Shown one piece after another: positions 32,470-45,702 of a DNA stretch of 64,000 bases. The notes under the pieces were generated by a model. It saw only the letters and a list, made by a program, of their open reading frames with translations, was not told where the DNA came from and searched no databases. The position numbers and the translations under genes are program-made. Where the stretch lies: assembly GCA_001692895.1 (NCBI GenBank), contig KV748179.1, positions 4,167,222-4,231,221 on the forward strand, given 5' to 3'. Numbering within the stretch: position 1 is the stretch's first letter; the number at the start of each line of letters is the position of its first letter. This DNA is from Cenococcum geophilum 1.58. Taxonomy: Eukaryota > Ascomycota > Dothideomycetes > Gloniales > Gloniaceae.

Positions 32470-35400
32470 TCTAGCGTTTTCTACCTTTAATATTAGGGGG
32501 CTAGGCTAGCCATCCTAAGCCTTAATGGGCCAGAAGCGGCGCCGTGCGATATTACTAGACTAAATAGGGATATAAGGGTCACAGGGGATATAAGGGAGAG
32601 GACGCCCTATAGGAAAACCCCTATAGATAGCTATAGTAAGCTTAAGACTAGAATAATTAAGAATTAGATTTAATGTGGTAAATATAATATTTGCAGCTAA
32701 GCTATAAAGGGCCTATAGTTAACTAGTAGGGGAAGAACCGGAGATAATAACAGATTTAGATATAAAAGCGCTAGTAGGAATATAAGATATAGGAATGGAA
32801 AGCTCTATATAAAATAAGTAGCGACTAGGGTATAGATATAAGAGATAGAAGTTCTAAATATCTTAGAGAAAGTGGAAATAGAAGAAGCGAGGTATAAAGA
32901 AAAGGCGAAGGACCCTCGCCGGGGGTCCGCCACCTATCTATTATATAGTATAACTATGGCAACACAAACTACCGTCTTATAAGGCCCTTACTAGATAGTC
33001 TAAACCTAGAGAAATACTATATCCTTACTATATAAGAGCCGTACTATAATACCTATATATAATTAATATACTGCCCTTAAGAATTCTAGCTCCTATATAA
33101 ATCAAAAGCAGCCACTTATATGTGCTTTATAATTAGCAAAGCTATTAGCCTATCTTTATAGTTATAGCAGGCAGTTAACCTAGATATTATAGTTATAATA
33201 ATCTAGACATATAGGGGACTGGTATAAATTATTAATATATATAACCTTAGGGTTAAAAGGGTCCCATAAATAGAGAATATTATATTAGTAATAAGCTTAC
33301 TAGAAACCGAAGGTATAGAGTCTATCCTACTAGGAGATATAAACCTCTACTACCCGCGGTAGAAGGGTATCTATATTGCTGCTAAATAATAGGCAGAGTG
33401 CCTACTAAGAGCTATAGATACCTAGAGCCTTAAGCTAGCTACCCTCTTAAGAGCAATTATATGGTAATAAGGAACCTTTAAAAGTATAATTAACCTTATA
33501 TTTATAGATAAAGGCCTATACTAGAGACTTGAAAGGTGTAACCCTAAAGAAAAATAGGCACTCGCTTTAGACTATATCCCCATCTAAATATAGCTAGATT
33601 TAGATATTAAGGCGTAACTAAGTAGTAAAAGATATGTAATAAGGAAGCTTAAGATAGACAGTTTCCTTAATATAGTTAAACAATAACTTTAAGACCTAGA
33701 AGAAATCCACCTAATACTAAATAAGCAAGGCTTATTAGCTACCCCTAAGGAAATTAACTAAAGACTAGAAAGGATTTAGGTAGTAATTAAAAACGGGCTA
33801 AAAGAGTACTGCCCAGTCTTAAAACCGGGCCCCTACGCGTAATACGTATAGTCTGTATAATACGCGGTTCTTATTACTAGCTAATAATAAGCAAAAAGGA
33901 AATATATAAGTAGCTACAACCCTAAAGATAAGAGATAATATAAAGATATAAAAAAACTAGTTAAAGAATACCCTAAAGAAAGAAGTAAGGAATAACTGGA
34001 GATGGTTTATAAATAAGCATACTTTTAACCCAAGCCTCCCCTATAATAGGGGCCTTTAGGCTATAGTAAAATGGGTAAAGAAAAAGGTAGGGCGCCTAGT
34101 AGAAGACTTATACTTACTACCCCTATAAAGAGCAGGGGAACTATAGGCTACTAATAACAATAATAAGAAGGCAAAGATCCTTATAAAAAGGTTTTTCCCC
34201 TAACTAGCTTTAGCAGACCTTAGTAATATTACGGGTAAAATACTAGTAACTTGCCTAAGGGTTAACAGCGATATAATAATAGAGAAAATAGCTAGAACTA
34301 TTAGCCGCCTTTTAAATAATATAGTACTAGAACTAGATGGGATTCTAAATAAGGCCTTAAAAACCTATAGACTACTTATAGCACCCTAGCTTATAAATAT
34401 AGCTAAAGCATGCTTTACTATAGGCTACTACCCATAACTCGGAAGATTTATAACGACGGTTATTCTATAGAAAGAAGATAAAGCAGATTACTTAATCCCA
34501 GAAAGCTACCGCCCTATTGCCCTAGAAAATACCCTTAGTAAGATCTTAAAAAAGGTAATAGCGGACCATATAGTAGATATAGCTAAGAAACACGCCCTAC
34601 TACTATAAAGCTAAATAGGGGCAAGAAAGAACCGCTTAACACTATTAGTACTTATACTACTCGCTGCCACTATTAAATCCGTATAGGTAATACGAAGGGA
34701 CTTTATAGTATTAATACTTAGCCTAAATATTAGTAGTGCCTATAATAACGTACCCTATAAGCGCCTCTTATATATCCTTAGGGCAAAGGGCTTCCTAGAA
34801 TAGATTATATAATTTATTTAAAGGTTTATAGGCTAGAAAGAAATATTACCAGTCTTTAGCAGATACTAGAGCCCCCCTATTATAATTGCAATAGGAATAC
34901 TATAAGGATTACCCCTCTCGCCTATACTCTTCCTTTTCTTTATAAGCAACCTACTAAACTCCTTTAAGGAAGGGGCGACCTAGGGGATAGGCTTTATTAA
35001 CGATATAAACCTAATTATATACGGGCCAATAGCCGTAGAGAACTATAGAACACTAGAGAAAGCCTATAACACCTATATAGAATGGGCAAGATAATATAAA
35101 GTCTAATTCTTACTTAAGAAATACTAGCTAATCTACTTTATAAGAAAACGTAACCAATCTGCAGATCTCTAGTATATAATTTATATTTAAGGCTTTAGGG
35201 GTTAACTAGTTTAGGGCCTAAGGGTATTAAGAGTATAGATAGACAGCAAGCTCTAGTAGAGCGTATATACGGCGTAAGCAGCCCATAAGGGCTAAGTATA
35301 GTACATTACATTATCTAGAATTATTAATTTTATATAGGGTCTATGCTTTTAGAGGTCACGCCTACTATATATAGCAGTTTTTTGGCCCACTATAACGTAT

Positions 35401-36300
35401 AGATTTAGTATCTGGGCTATTGGTAAAACCGAGAAGGGCCCCCCTAAATTACTCCTTAAACTACTCTAAAAGGTCTAGACAGTATGCCTTTAGAGTATAA
35501 TAGGCGGGTATAAGCGAACGGCCGCAGCACTCCTTAAGAAGGAAGCTAATATCCCCCCCTATAACTATATATTAAAGCCGCCGTAATATAAAGGGCGCAA
35601 AATAAACGTAACTCTAATATTATAAAGTATATTAAGATACGCCTAAATAAACTATAGAGGGACCCTAAGGTGCCTTATAGGAGAACAATCTAATAACCCC
35701 AAAGTAGGGAAGATATACTTAAGAAACAGGTAAAAAAAGTAGAAGAAGAATAGTATAGTATTAGGGCCTAGGCCTATATAAAGGAGGAAGGGAAACGCGT
35801 AAGAGGCTAATAAAGACAACAGTAAGAGAAAGGAGCTAAAGTAGAGCATAAAAGAACGCTAGAAAACCATTAACCGTAATATAATACTGGTTGGACTAGC
35901 GCTAGAGAGATGTATAGGAGTTGAAGGTATAGAGGCTAACTTAGGTAAGAGTAACCTAAGCTATAGCATAGTTAACGCTATGGGGGGTAAATACTTAAGG
36001 GCTCTAAGAAGGCCTAATAAAGGTAGAAAATATAATAGCAACATTCCTAAGAATAGGAATAATAGGATTAAAAGATTGGCTCTACTAGGTAGGCGTCCTA
36101 GTAGGTAACCTAAGATGCGAATGTGGCTGGCTAAGATAGATACCAAAACACGTAATACTATTATGCCCCTTACACACTAACTAAGAAGTAATACTCTTAG
36201 TAGCTAGCATAGAGAACTATAATATACTACTCTTAATATAAAAAGGTCTTAAGGCGGTTACCTAGTAGCTTATTAGCTAAAATGTACTAAACTAGTTTTA
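32470..36300 (+). pseudogene. LINE ORF2: endonuclease, reverse transcriptase, C-terminal Zn region
   Basis: The endonuclease runs from an F-N-I-R-G-L start near 32,485 to a L-L-G-D-I-N-L block near 33,330-33,350 (the G-D-x-N motif) and a L-D-Y-I-P-I block near 33,570 (normally D-H-x-P-I). The reverse transcriptase starts near 34,495 with YRPIALENTLSKIL and reaches the Y-x-D-D equivalent near 35,000, here reading F-I-N-D. That is consistent with a RIP change of GAC to AAC, and would abolish catalysis. The C-terminal end (about 36,050-36,180) has LRCECGWL followed by H-V-I-L-L-C-P, the CxC...H...CP region of this clade. Many stops throughout; inactive. Confidence 0.7.
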
Positions 36301-36626
36301 GGTTATAAGAGAAATAGTAATAAAAGGCAATAGGGTAGGTATTAGGCGCCCCCTAATAACTCTATAGTAGTAAAGTAAAGTTTGCAATACTAGCGCGTCC
36401 GTAGGCTTATTACAGCAGCAGTAGTTCCTAAAAAGGTTAAAAAGTAAGGTAGTAGAGCACCATAGGTGACTTATAGGCGCCTCGTAGGCGCCTTATAGGC
36501 GAGTCCCTAAAGGCGGGGAGATAGATTACAGGGTTTTCTTAAATAGAGTTTTCTCCCTATATGTATATAAGGAGTAGTCCGCGTAGGCCTAATAGGGATC
36601 CGAATCGGACGTTAAGCAATAAATAA

Positions 36627-37981
36627 TAATATAATATTAGTAGCCAAATATTTTATTAAGTACGTCTTTAAGCTATATAGACTTCCTAATTTAATAATAT
36701 CTAACTATAAAAGCCAGTTCGTTTTAGACTTCTAGTAAGCCCTATATAAATAATTAAGTATATAAATACGACATTTAACTATATTTTATCTAGAGATAGA
36801 TAGTTAAACTAAAATTGCGAACGTAATTATAGAATAATACCTATAAATATACTACTTCTACCTATAAGATGACTGGGAAAAGTAGTTACCTTTAGCTAAG
36901 TTTACTGTAAATAATATAAGAAATAAATTAATAGGCGTAACGCCGTTCTATATAACCTATAGATAAGACCCTTGACTTAAATTTAAACTATAACCTAAAA
37001 TTAATACAATAGGACCTATAATTAAGAGAATTTAATTAATTAACGCGTATAACTTTACTAATTAAATAAAGCAGTTAACGGAACTATTATAAAGTAAATT
37101 AGCGTACGCTTAAACGGTATAGAAATGGCATATAAATAAAGAATAAGCTTCTATATAGGACTTTAAGGAAGGTAATATAGTTTACCTAAATATATAAAAC
37201 CTAAAGACTTAATAACCCTTAAAGAAACTAGACTGGAAGTTTACGGGCCTATACTAAATTAAGAAGAAACTAAGCCTATACACTTATAAGCTTAAACTAT
37301 TAACTAAAAAAAAAATCTAACGTTTTATATAAACTTATTATAACCCTTAAAAGGTAAACCTATAACTCGCGAAGTGCTACTACCTCCTATAATTGTTAAT
37401 AACGGTAATAGTTCTTACTTTATTAACTCGATTAATAATATATAATAAAAAATACAATCTAAATAATTTAAACTTCTTACTAAGTAGGAAGGATATAAAA
37501 TATAAAACTAGGAAACCTATAACTAAATTAAGGCCAACGCGCCATCCTTAGTAAAAGAATTCTATAAGAACTAACCTTTATAGCCTACTTTAGCTAAATA
37601 AATACAATATAAAAGTAAATAATTACCACCTAACACAAATACACGAAAAATAATAATAAGAACTTAAAATATATTATAATGTTTGTAATACGGTTATATA
37701 ATATATAAGATATTAAGGAACTTTAACTAGCGATTAAAATTATTTAATTAGTTAGATTTACCTTGCCAAAACCTACTATAAAGATGTTAGTTCGGCTTAC
37801 TGCCTTAACTAAGCTAATAGCGATTTTCTATACTAGGCATAGAAAATCCTAATTAGCCTACTTAACAATTAGAACTGGTAAAACCCTATACTGCTACCTA
37901 ATCCAAAAACATAACACGCAATAAGTTATAAGTCTTAACTAAAATTAAATTATTTGGACCTTTAGCTAAAAGGGGGGGTAT
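36627..37981 (+). pseudogene. Gypsy integrase, C-terminal part, and 3' region (fossil)
   Basis: After the LINE the Gypsy resumes with the rest of the integrase core (an F-I-K-Y-V-F-K-L-Y-R-L-P stretch, an S-x-x-x-Q-F block, then N-x-x-x-x-x-x-x-G-x-x-P-F near 36,905-36,950) and a degraded C-terminal domain near 37,180-37,420. The 3' untranslated part contains a dispersed hairpin repeat at 37822-37848 and the purine tract before the LTR. Confidence 0.6.
37822..37848. repeat. Dispersed hairpin repeat, copy in Gypsy
   Basis: GATTTTCTAT-7 nt-ATAGAAAATC, a perfect 10-bp inverted repeat, preceded by AAGCTAATAGC and followed by CTAATTAGC as in the copies at 40103-40129 and 47189-47215. Confidence 0.6.
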
Positions 37982-38277
37982 TATAACGGGACTAGCCTAG
38001 TTATAGTAGGAATGTCTTAGTAAAATACTTAATAGATAAATTCCAACGCTTTAACTAAATTCTGTTAAATTTTACCAAAGTCTATTAAAGACCGCGTGTG
38101 TATATACGTACGCATCGACTACTAAGCCCCTAACTATTTAATTATATAATTCTCTTATTATTCCTTTCTCCGTTTTACGCAACGTCTTGTTCTTAGCGAG
38201 AGCTATATACCTCTAGATTTAGATAGAATTTATATTATTCCTTTAAATCTTCCCTAAAGTCTCTTCGCGCCCTTACA
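37982..38277 (+). repeat. Gypsy 3' LTR
   Basis: 296 bp, RIP-altered start TATAACGGG, end CCTTACA, followed by the target duplicate TTAGA. Confidence 0.85.
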
Positions 38278-38282
38278 TTAGA

Positions 38283-39689
38283 GCCGTAATAAATCTATAT
38301 ATTTACGCTTCTTTATAAGAGCTATTCTTTTAGTAATAAATATAGTTCGCAATATATATATAATTCTATACTAATAATACGCCTTCTATACTTTTATAAC
38401 GTATCCCGCCTCTACGTCACTATACGGCCAAAAAGATACAGAGTGCTTGCGAACTTATTGCAAGCGCGGCGGGATCTAATATATGTACTCTTACAACTTT
38501 AAAATTAAAAATATTAATTCTCTACCTACTATAATTATTACTATAATACTATATTACGGATATAAAAGATATATTAATATTAAAATAGCAGCTAGAAGGC
38601 TTAATTAACGCCTAAGATTATTTACTTAAAAATAAAAGTATTTAACAGCGTTAATATTTTTTACAATTATAGAGAATATATTACTATCCATTTTACTATA
38701 ATATAGATTTATTCTAGATGTAACATATATATATCGCTTATATTAACACCAGTTTATAAATTTATAGTTATTATTATACTTTTCTATAATCGCGAATATT
38801 AGAATATAGATATAATATAGATTAATTAGGGATATAATATCTCTATACCTTTAATCGCGTCTAAAATTTTATAGCATTACTTATAGCTTATAGTATCTAT
38901 AATTAAAGATATATATTACCTAATACTATCTTAGCCTATATTTCTAGCTTTAATAACCTAATAAATACTATAAAGAATATAAATTTGGTAATATATAATT
39001 ATAGACTTTATATAGCCCTACTAGGTCTATAAGGGGTTAATATTTACTAGGTAAAGGCTAAGCCCTAATACATATTAGTAGTGTCTTTAATATATATATA
39101 TAATAAAATACCTTTTACCTACACCCTATCTATATCTATATCTATATCTATAAATATTACTTTAATAAGTTAGATAGCCATAATTCTTATCTAAGTGGAA
39201 TATAGTATAGAAAAGTTATTAATATATCTCTATTAATTAGCTTATAGCTTAGTTTATAAAAACTCTTATTAATATAATAATTATAACCTTATTAGAATAA
39301 AGATATAACTATAATATAACTAGGTTATATAATACCTTTATTAATTCTAGAAATACTTATAGCAATTATAACTTTATTTAACCTAGCTATACTAACTCGT
39401 TTAAATAATATATTAATTTTAATCGTTTTTAATATTAATAGTATTTCTACCTAGCCCTTTTAAAAGTATATAATTATTAGCTTACTATTTTAGTGGAATA
39501 TATTTTATAATACGGATGCTTTTTAAATATTACCCCTTATATATTCTAACCTTACAGAAATAATAAAAGCTATTACTTTTTAATTATATATTAAATTTTA
39601 TTAAGATTTCCTAAGCTTTAATAAAGGGTTAAAAGGCTAGTAATAATATTTTTTTATAAAACTCTTTTATTAAAGGGCTATATATAAAA
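38283..39689. other. AT-rich unclassified DNA
   Basis: Strongly TpA-rich. No domain recognised on either strand. A GC-richer patch near 38,400-38,480 and a short TATATC repeat near 39,130-39,160 are visible. Probably an older element or degenerate spacer; it continues beyond Copia C at 45,703. Confidence 0.3.
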
Positions 39690-39694
39690 GAACC

Positions 39695-39880
39695 TATTGG
39701 TTATACAGGGTGACTTACCAATAACAACTACTTGAGTAGGTTATAGTGATGTTAGTTAATATATTTCTTAATTGGAATAAGAGAGGGTAAGGAACTTAAG
39801 GCTCCTCACCACGCTAGTGCCGCGGCGACACGTAATGGCAACTTGCCATTATATAACGGCAACTTACCTTATTCCCGACA
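39695..39880 (-). repeat. Copia C 3' LTR (left)
   Basis: 186 bp, two units of the 20-bp palindromic repeat (GGCAACTTGCC type). Confidence 0.83.
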
Positions 39881-40102
39881 CTAGTAACTCTTCTTTTATA
39901 GTTGCTATCTATATACAAATACTACTTAACTATTATAACAAATATAAATCCTCCTTACTTACTATTACTATTATAATATAAGTCTCGCTGTCCTAAAATT
40001 TGCCTTTTAGCACGCGGTGCTTTCTTGCTAAGGAGTTATAGGTAGACATTATATTAGGGCCGTTAGAGCCGCTAAGGCGCTAGCTATAAGCGAGCTAATA
40101 GC

Positions 40103-40129
40103 GATTTTCTATCTTGGGGATGGAAAATC
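40103..40129. repeat. Dispersed hairpin repeat, copy in Copia C
   Basis: GATTTTCTAT-7 nt-ATGGAAAATC (paired with G:T wobble), flanked by AAGCGAGCTAATAGC and CTAATTAGCTAG. It lies just inside the element's 3' LTR. Confidence 0.6.
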
Positions 40130-43100
40130 CTAATTAGCTAGTTGGAATTAGGGTCTATAGATTATTATACTCCTACTCCCTTTTAACCCAACCTTTAACT
40201 TATATACGTAAAGTATTTGTGTTAATAAACGCTTCTAGAGCCTTATTTAAGTTTACCTTCGTTATTATATCTACCGGGTTATCTTAACTGTTAATCTATT
40301 AAATCTTAAAGAGTTTTTACCGTTTATAGGATTAATAAAGTGCCATAATATCGATTATAAGGCGCTTCTCCTTTATAGTACTAAGCTTAACTAAACACTT
40401 ATAGAGGGAGTATAAGTTGGTATATACGATTATAAGGATAATAGGAAGTTCGAGTTAATCTATAATTATCTTTAGGGTAGTTCTAATGGTAATTACTATA
40501 TTAACTCCGCTAACTATTCTATATATCTCTAACGCTAGAACGCTTTAGGTAACACGCTTACTCTTAGTTAAGCTCTAATAAATAAGATTACTATAGATTA
40601 TGAAGTTATTCTCTCTAGTAGATTTATTTATAATAATAATCTTATATCCTAACTAGGAGCTAAAATCCTTATTATTTATAAACAATCTATTAACAAATAT
40701 AAAGAGCTTAGCGGTAGGAAGATTAATAGGCACGTAGAGTAGTCCCTAATTAAGATGGTTTATTTACTAAAAAAGGCGTTTATTTAGGGCAAGAATATTA
40801 TCCTTAGTTAGTTTCTAGTATTAGGCGGCAACAGATAGATTAAATAAAGCCTTAGGTTAATAGATAAAAGCAATATATACTCTATAAGCGCGTTACTCTA
40901 CGTATCCTTACTTTAGAGAATTAACGTTAATAACGTTAATCTTCTTGCCTTAACCCTTCTGGTGTAAAGTAATAGAATCCTCGTTTAGGGAGAGGATGCA
41001 TTTATTAAAAAGTAATAGTATTGTTAAATTAAGCTTTTCTTTTAGCTTTGCTATAAGATTTACCTTTACTAGCTTATCTTCTTTAAGAGCTAAGAATTGG
41101 TTATCTCCCAAAATAATTATATTATTAATTTATATACTAATAATTCTAAATAGGGTTCCTATAGTTATAATAAGGAAGCATAAATTAAATATAGAAGTAG
41201 TTATTAAAAGCTTCTCCTTATAATGCTTGCTGTAGGTAGCCTACTAGTAAGTTCCTACCTCTGCAATTCTATATAATGGCTTAAGCACAACTATAACTAT
41301 ATCCTTAGGATACTAGTAGCGAATTTGCTCTGGAAGGTATGCTAATATTAAGCGCTAAAGGTGCGTCTCTAATTAGGTATAGGCCTAAGTAATATCTTAT
41401 AAATAAACCGCTATTCTATTCTTTATTAAGGAGGGAGCTAGTATAATAATAACTCGCTAACTAGCTCGTTAAATTATAGGAGATTGCATAAGAATTACCT
41501 CCTTACTATTATCGTTATAGCCTTAGATAATAAGCCTTAATTTCTTAAATAGGGCGTCTATAGCTTTGCCTTTAATCTTATTAACTATTCTTAACTTAAA
41601 GATGCAAACTTTATTAAACTTAGTAGGGTTATACTTCTTAAATTTAAAGACTCCTCTTATAATAAGACTATTAATCTCTTACTTATTGGATGCTTAGAAA
41701 GGAGCTCTAGGGGTTATAATATAACCTTCCTTTTAGAGCTGTTTTACAAGCTTAAAGTTAGTCTTCTCCTTAGCTATTATAAAGGCCATTAATAACTTAA
41801 CTCTATTCTTAATGGCAGTAATAAATTGCTCTTTAAAATTAATAAGATATTAGCGATTTTATAATCCCTTTAGGCGACCTCTACCGCGTTGTGGTTGCGG
41901 CGTATTTACTATAATTATATTAAAATCGTGGTTGCCTTCTAAAGCACATTAATTATGGCTCTCCTTTAGGGCATTTTCTATGGCATCCTATAAAGGCTTA
42001 GAACTATTATCTTTATAATAAGGCTTAATAATAGTTAAACGGAATTAAGTGGGTCTGTAAGGCATTTAAATAGTATAAGTTTAACTATTAATTATAATAA
42101 GTTAATATGGGCCTAACTACCTTCCCTTTTTATGCTATACGCGTACCTCTAACTAGAGTGGTAGATTAAGCGTAGTTAATATATTTAGGCTATTTCTTAT
42201 TCCTAGTATATTATTAACCTAGCGTATAGCGTAGAGACGTTGTACCTCCTTTATTGCCTTATAAATAGCCTCCGCTTATTATATAATAAAGGGAGATAGT
42301 AAAGAATTATTAGTTATTTAAGGGTAGGCGCTAAAAACTAGTAACATGGGTATAAGTTTATTTGGGCCAGCGGAATTATTAATAGCCTTAATAGCTATTT
42401 ATAAGGTAAGTTTTTTACTTATATTCTCTAGTTTTAAAGAGATAATCTTATATATGCGGCGTAATGGCGCGTAATATTGTTCCACTTTTCTAATACTATT
42501 ATATGCCTTAATAGGGACTTCCTTAACCTTAATTGCTATTACTTTTATCTATTATTAAAACTCTATAGATAAGAAGTTTTTTTCTATATTATAGACGATT
42601 TAGTTAGGGGGTTTTAGGTAAATATTAATCTAGTATAATTAAAGGGTGTCCTATATATTTTTAGCTAATATATCCTTTAAGAAACGTATGGCTTAAAAGG
42701 AGGTTAAGAAGTTAATAACTTAAAGTACTAGCTTGCCGCTAAGATATATAACGTTAACAATAATATAGAAGTTAAAGTTATAGTTATCTTTAAGGGTAAA
42801 CTTAAATCGGCTAGGGGACTTCTGGTTTATTTAGTAGTACTTTATAAGATACTTAATTGCCTTAACCTTAACTTTATAGCCTACTTGCTAAAGAACCCTA
42901 AGTAATTAGTAAACGGATAGGTGGCTAAAATGACGGTATAGTTAACGTAACTCTAACTTAGTTAAATGGCTTTAAGCAATACTTTTTTCTAGTTAATAAA
43001 GGAGTAACTAGGGGTAACCCTATTTGCGTATAACGGGCACCCAATTGTCTCCCTAAACAAGTATATTCTTAAGGTTATTAAGCTTAACGCCTAATCTATT

Positions 43101-45491
43101 TATATCTTTAATGCAAAATAGAAACGGGGTATTTGTAGGAATAATATGGAAAGTAATATACCCTAAGGGGGTTTGGACCCTAATTGTGCTAAGAGAGATC
43201 GCAGTACCCTTACTAAAATAAATTGTGTGTTGGCCTACCGTTAAATAGTTAATCTAAATAGAGCTATTAAGCTGCTAAAGGGCTTAAACTTAAGGTTCTC
43301 CTACTATAGATACTCCTACGGCTCTAGTATCTAGTATAATACTATAGAAGACGTTTACCAAGTATTTGTTATTAAAGGAGAATACAAAACTCTTCTTTAG
43401 CTTATTAAAGATATCTAACTTCATAATAGAATAGAGCGTAGATTAGTTATTAAGAACAGTAACGGTTTATATACTATTTACCTTACTATACTTAATAAAG
43501 TATTGGTTAGGGGAGTAATCCTTAATTTCCATATCTATAAGGAGCTGTTTGGCCTTATTAACCTTACCCTTAAGATCTTTTACGCCTTTATATTAAACCA
43601 GGAAGCTTTAGAAGTAAGCTATAGTAACCTTACAATTTCTAACATTTCTTATACTCTGGCGAAACTTATTATATACCTCCTTTCGTTTATTAAGAGAATG
43701 CCTAGTTAACTAGTAATTCGGTTTCTTATAAACGTAGCATTTTTTTTAGCAATCGCTTCAAAATAAACCTCTATAAGAACCTCCACCTTTACCTTATAAT
43801 TGTTAATTGTACCCTTTACTATATTGCCTACCACAGCCACTATATGTTTAATTAGTCTAGTTATAGTTATATTAGTTAGGCGGGTTAATTAAAGTAGGTT
43901 AGAGTTAGGTGTTAAATTGCTATACTTCTTAAGAGCGTAGAGCGGTGCTAATAGAAGATCTTAATTAAGTATATACTCCTTCGTAAGTATTTACAGGATT
44001 AAAGAAAGTAAGGTTGTATTCTTTAACGCCTTAGTATACGCTAATGACTTAATTATATAAGCTAAAATCCTCTTAATATAATTTAGATAAACTACGCTAA
44101 ATTATCTAAAGTTAATTAAAAAGCTTTTAAAGACAATTAAGCTAAGGGACACCTGGGTTTTTAGTAATAATTCTTAAAAAGGTAATCTCTTTCTATTCTA
44201 ATATATACTGCTACTTATTCTCTTCTATTTCGAAGTGGCATCTTAATATATATATTATGCGGTTAAAATCGTATCCTTTTTCTGCTAAACAATTATAATA
44301 AAAGGTATTAGCTTAGCTCTTAAGTATAACAGAATAGGCGTTATAGTATTAATTAAACTCTATTCCTACCTTCTAGCAACAGTTATAGAAGATACGTATT
44401 TTTAAATTAAGAACATTATATAATTTCCCGCTAAACTTCTTCTCCTAGTCTAAATAGAGCTTCGTAAGCTCTATAAGTAATTTTAAACTACCTCCGATTT
44501 AAGATTAAGATAGAGGTGGGGTTTTTATTATAGGCTATAGTGGGAACGTAGGTCTAGTCGCTGGAGTCTAAAGGTCGTTAAATTGCAAAGTAATAGGATC
44601 CTATACCTACTCTTATTGGGGTATAGTATCTAACGTTAAGGTCACGGGTTAAATTGGATATAGAGGAGTTAAAGGCGGAGGTAGGTTTGTCTCTAGAGGT
44701 GTATTACTTAGGTTTTATTATAAGTTAAGCTTCCTTATAGTGCGTAGTTGGTGCTTAATCTCTTATAGAGTCTATTTATACTTTTCTTTTACATTAATAA
44801 CCTGCTCCTAAATGTTGTCTCTAATAGTACCCCCGTCTATAGGTATAAACACTCTATACTTCTGTAAAAAGTTACGGAAGTTTTATATAATATCCTTCTT
44901 TATAGAAGTTTATGTTTCCTTTATCCATCTAATAAAGTCCTCCCTTACACAATACTATAGCATAGTGTCGTTATATTCGCTATCTTTATAGTATGCCATA
45001 CGGTATAATAAGAATCCGTTTAGGTCCTATTGCTTAGCGTTTATAAAGTTAATTATATTAGTATTCCATATTTTCGGGTTAATATCCTTCTTATACTTCT
45101 TTAGATAGGTTAACGCCATAATAGCAGACGTGTGTAGGTAGATTTAGGTATTAATTATGATTCTAAGATCTGCGAAGGTATATAGAGGGTGTTAAGGTAG
45201 TTGTTTAATGCGTTTCGGACGTTAACTTAGGACCCTAGGTTTAGTAACACTTCTAACCTAAAGTACTTAACTAAATCTTTATAAACGCGGTTATTCTGCG
45301 TAATAGACGTAACTTAGTATCTCCTAGTACTTAGTGACACTTCTATTACTAGTTTTCCGTAAGTTTAAGGTAGTATAGTATTACCGAGATCTATTCCATA
45401 TAAGCGCATATAGCACCCCTATACAAGACTATCTCTTCTATTCGAAAACCTAGCTGCTCTGTAGTTAACTATATATTTAACCACTAATTAG

Positions 45492-45697
45492 TGTTAGTTA
45501 TATAGGGTGACTCACTAATAACGACTACTTAAGTAGGTTATAGTGATGTTAGTTAATATATTTCTTGATTGGAATAAGGGAGGGTAAGGAACTTAAGGCT
45601 CCTTGCCACGCTAGTGCCGCGGCGATACATAATGGCAACTTGCCATCACGTGACGGCAGTTTGCCGTATATGACGGCAACTTGCCTCATTCCTAACA
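45492..45697 (-). repeat. Copia C 5' LTR (right)
   Basis: 206 bp with three units of the 20-bp palindromic repeat, one more than the other LTR. Confidence 0.83.
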
Positions 45698-45702
45698 GAA
45701 CC

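Larger units (their letters stand above)
31012..36626 (+). mobile_element. LINE (Tad1-like), near full-length, 5.6 kb
   Basis: Bounded by the 18-bp target duplication TAATATAATATTAGTAGC (30994-31011 and 36627-36644) and ending in an (AAT)n tail. Layout: GC-richer leader 31012-31278, ORF1 from ATG 31279 with three zinc knuckles at about 32,166-32,370, then APE-type endonuclease, reverse transcriptase and a C-terminal CxC...H...C region. This ORF1 plus endonuclease-RT plan is that of Tad1-like fungal LINEs. The copy is RIP-altered, with many in-frame stops in both ORFs, so it is not active. It lies only 32 bp of Gypsy sequence away from Copia B. Confidence 0.87.
11984..38277 (+). mobile_element. 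Gypsy LTR retrotransposon, fossil, host of six insertions
   Basis: The left LTR (11984-12246) and right LTR (37982-38277) share the ends TGTAACGGG...CCTTACA and much internal sequence. TTAGA flanks both ends (11979-11983 and 38278-38282), proving that the two LTRs belong to one insertion. A purine run (AGGGGGGGTA) precedes the right LTR. Internal parts appear in the Gypsy order gag, protease, reverse transcriptase, RNase H, integrase. Total span is 26.3 kb, of which about 20.6 kb is later inserts, leaving about 5.7 kb of Gypsy, a normal length. It is heavily RIP-altered with very many breaks and is clearly dead. It predates everything inserted in it. Confidence 0.88.
39695..45697 (-). mobile_element. 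Copia C LTR retrotransposon, fossil
   Basis: Left LTR 39695-39880 (186 bp), right LTR 45492-45697 (206 bp), target duplication GAACC at 39690-39694 and 45698-45702. The coding strand is minus: gag begins at about 45,119, integrase lies about 43,900-42,300, reverse transcriptase about 42,000-41,000 and RNase H ends near 40,200 with a D-x-x-T-K-x-N-L-N-K-A-L block. Integrase before reverse transcriptase makes it Copia. It is a different family from Copia A/B by LTR and coding sequence. RIP-altered, many breaks. Confidence 0.86.

Noticed and set aside
38400-38480. Possible tRNA-like or small RNA patch of higher GC
   Set aside because: No cloverleaf or A/B box arrangement could be made out.
40996-41223. 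Plus-strand frames at 40996-41223 and 43503-43709
   Set aside because: Antisense to the minus-strand coding sequence of Copia C.
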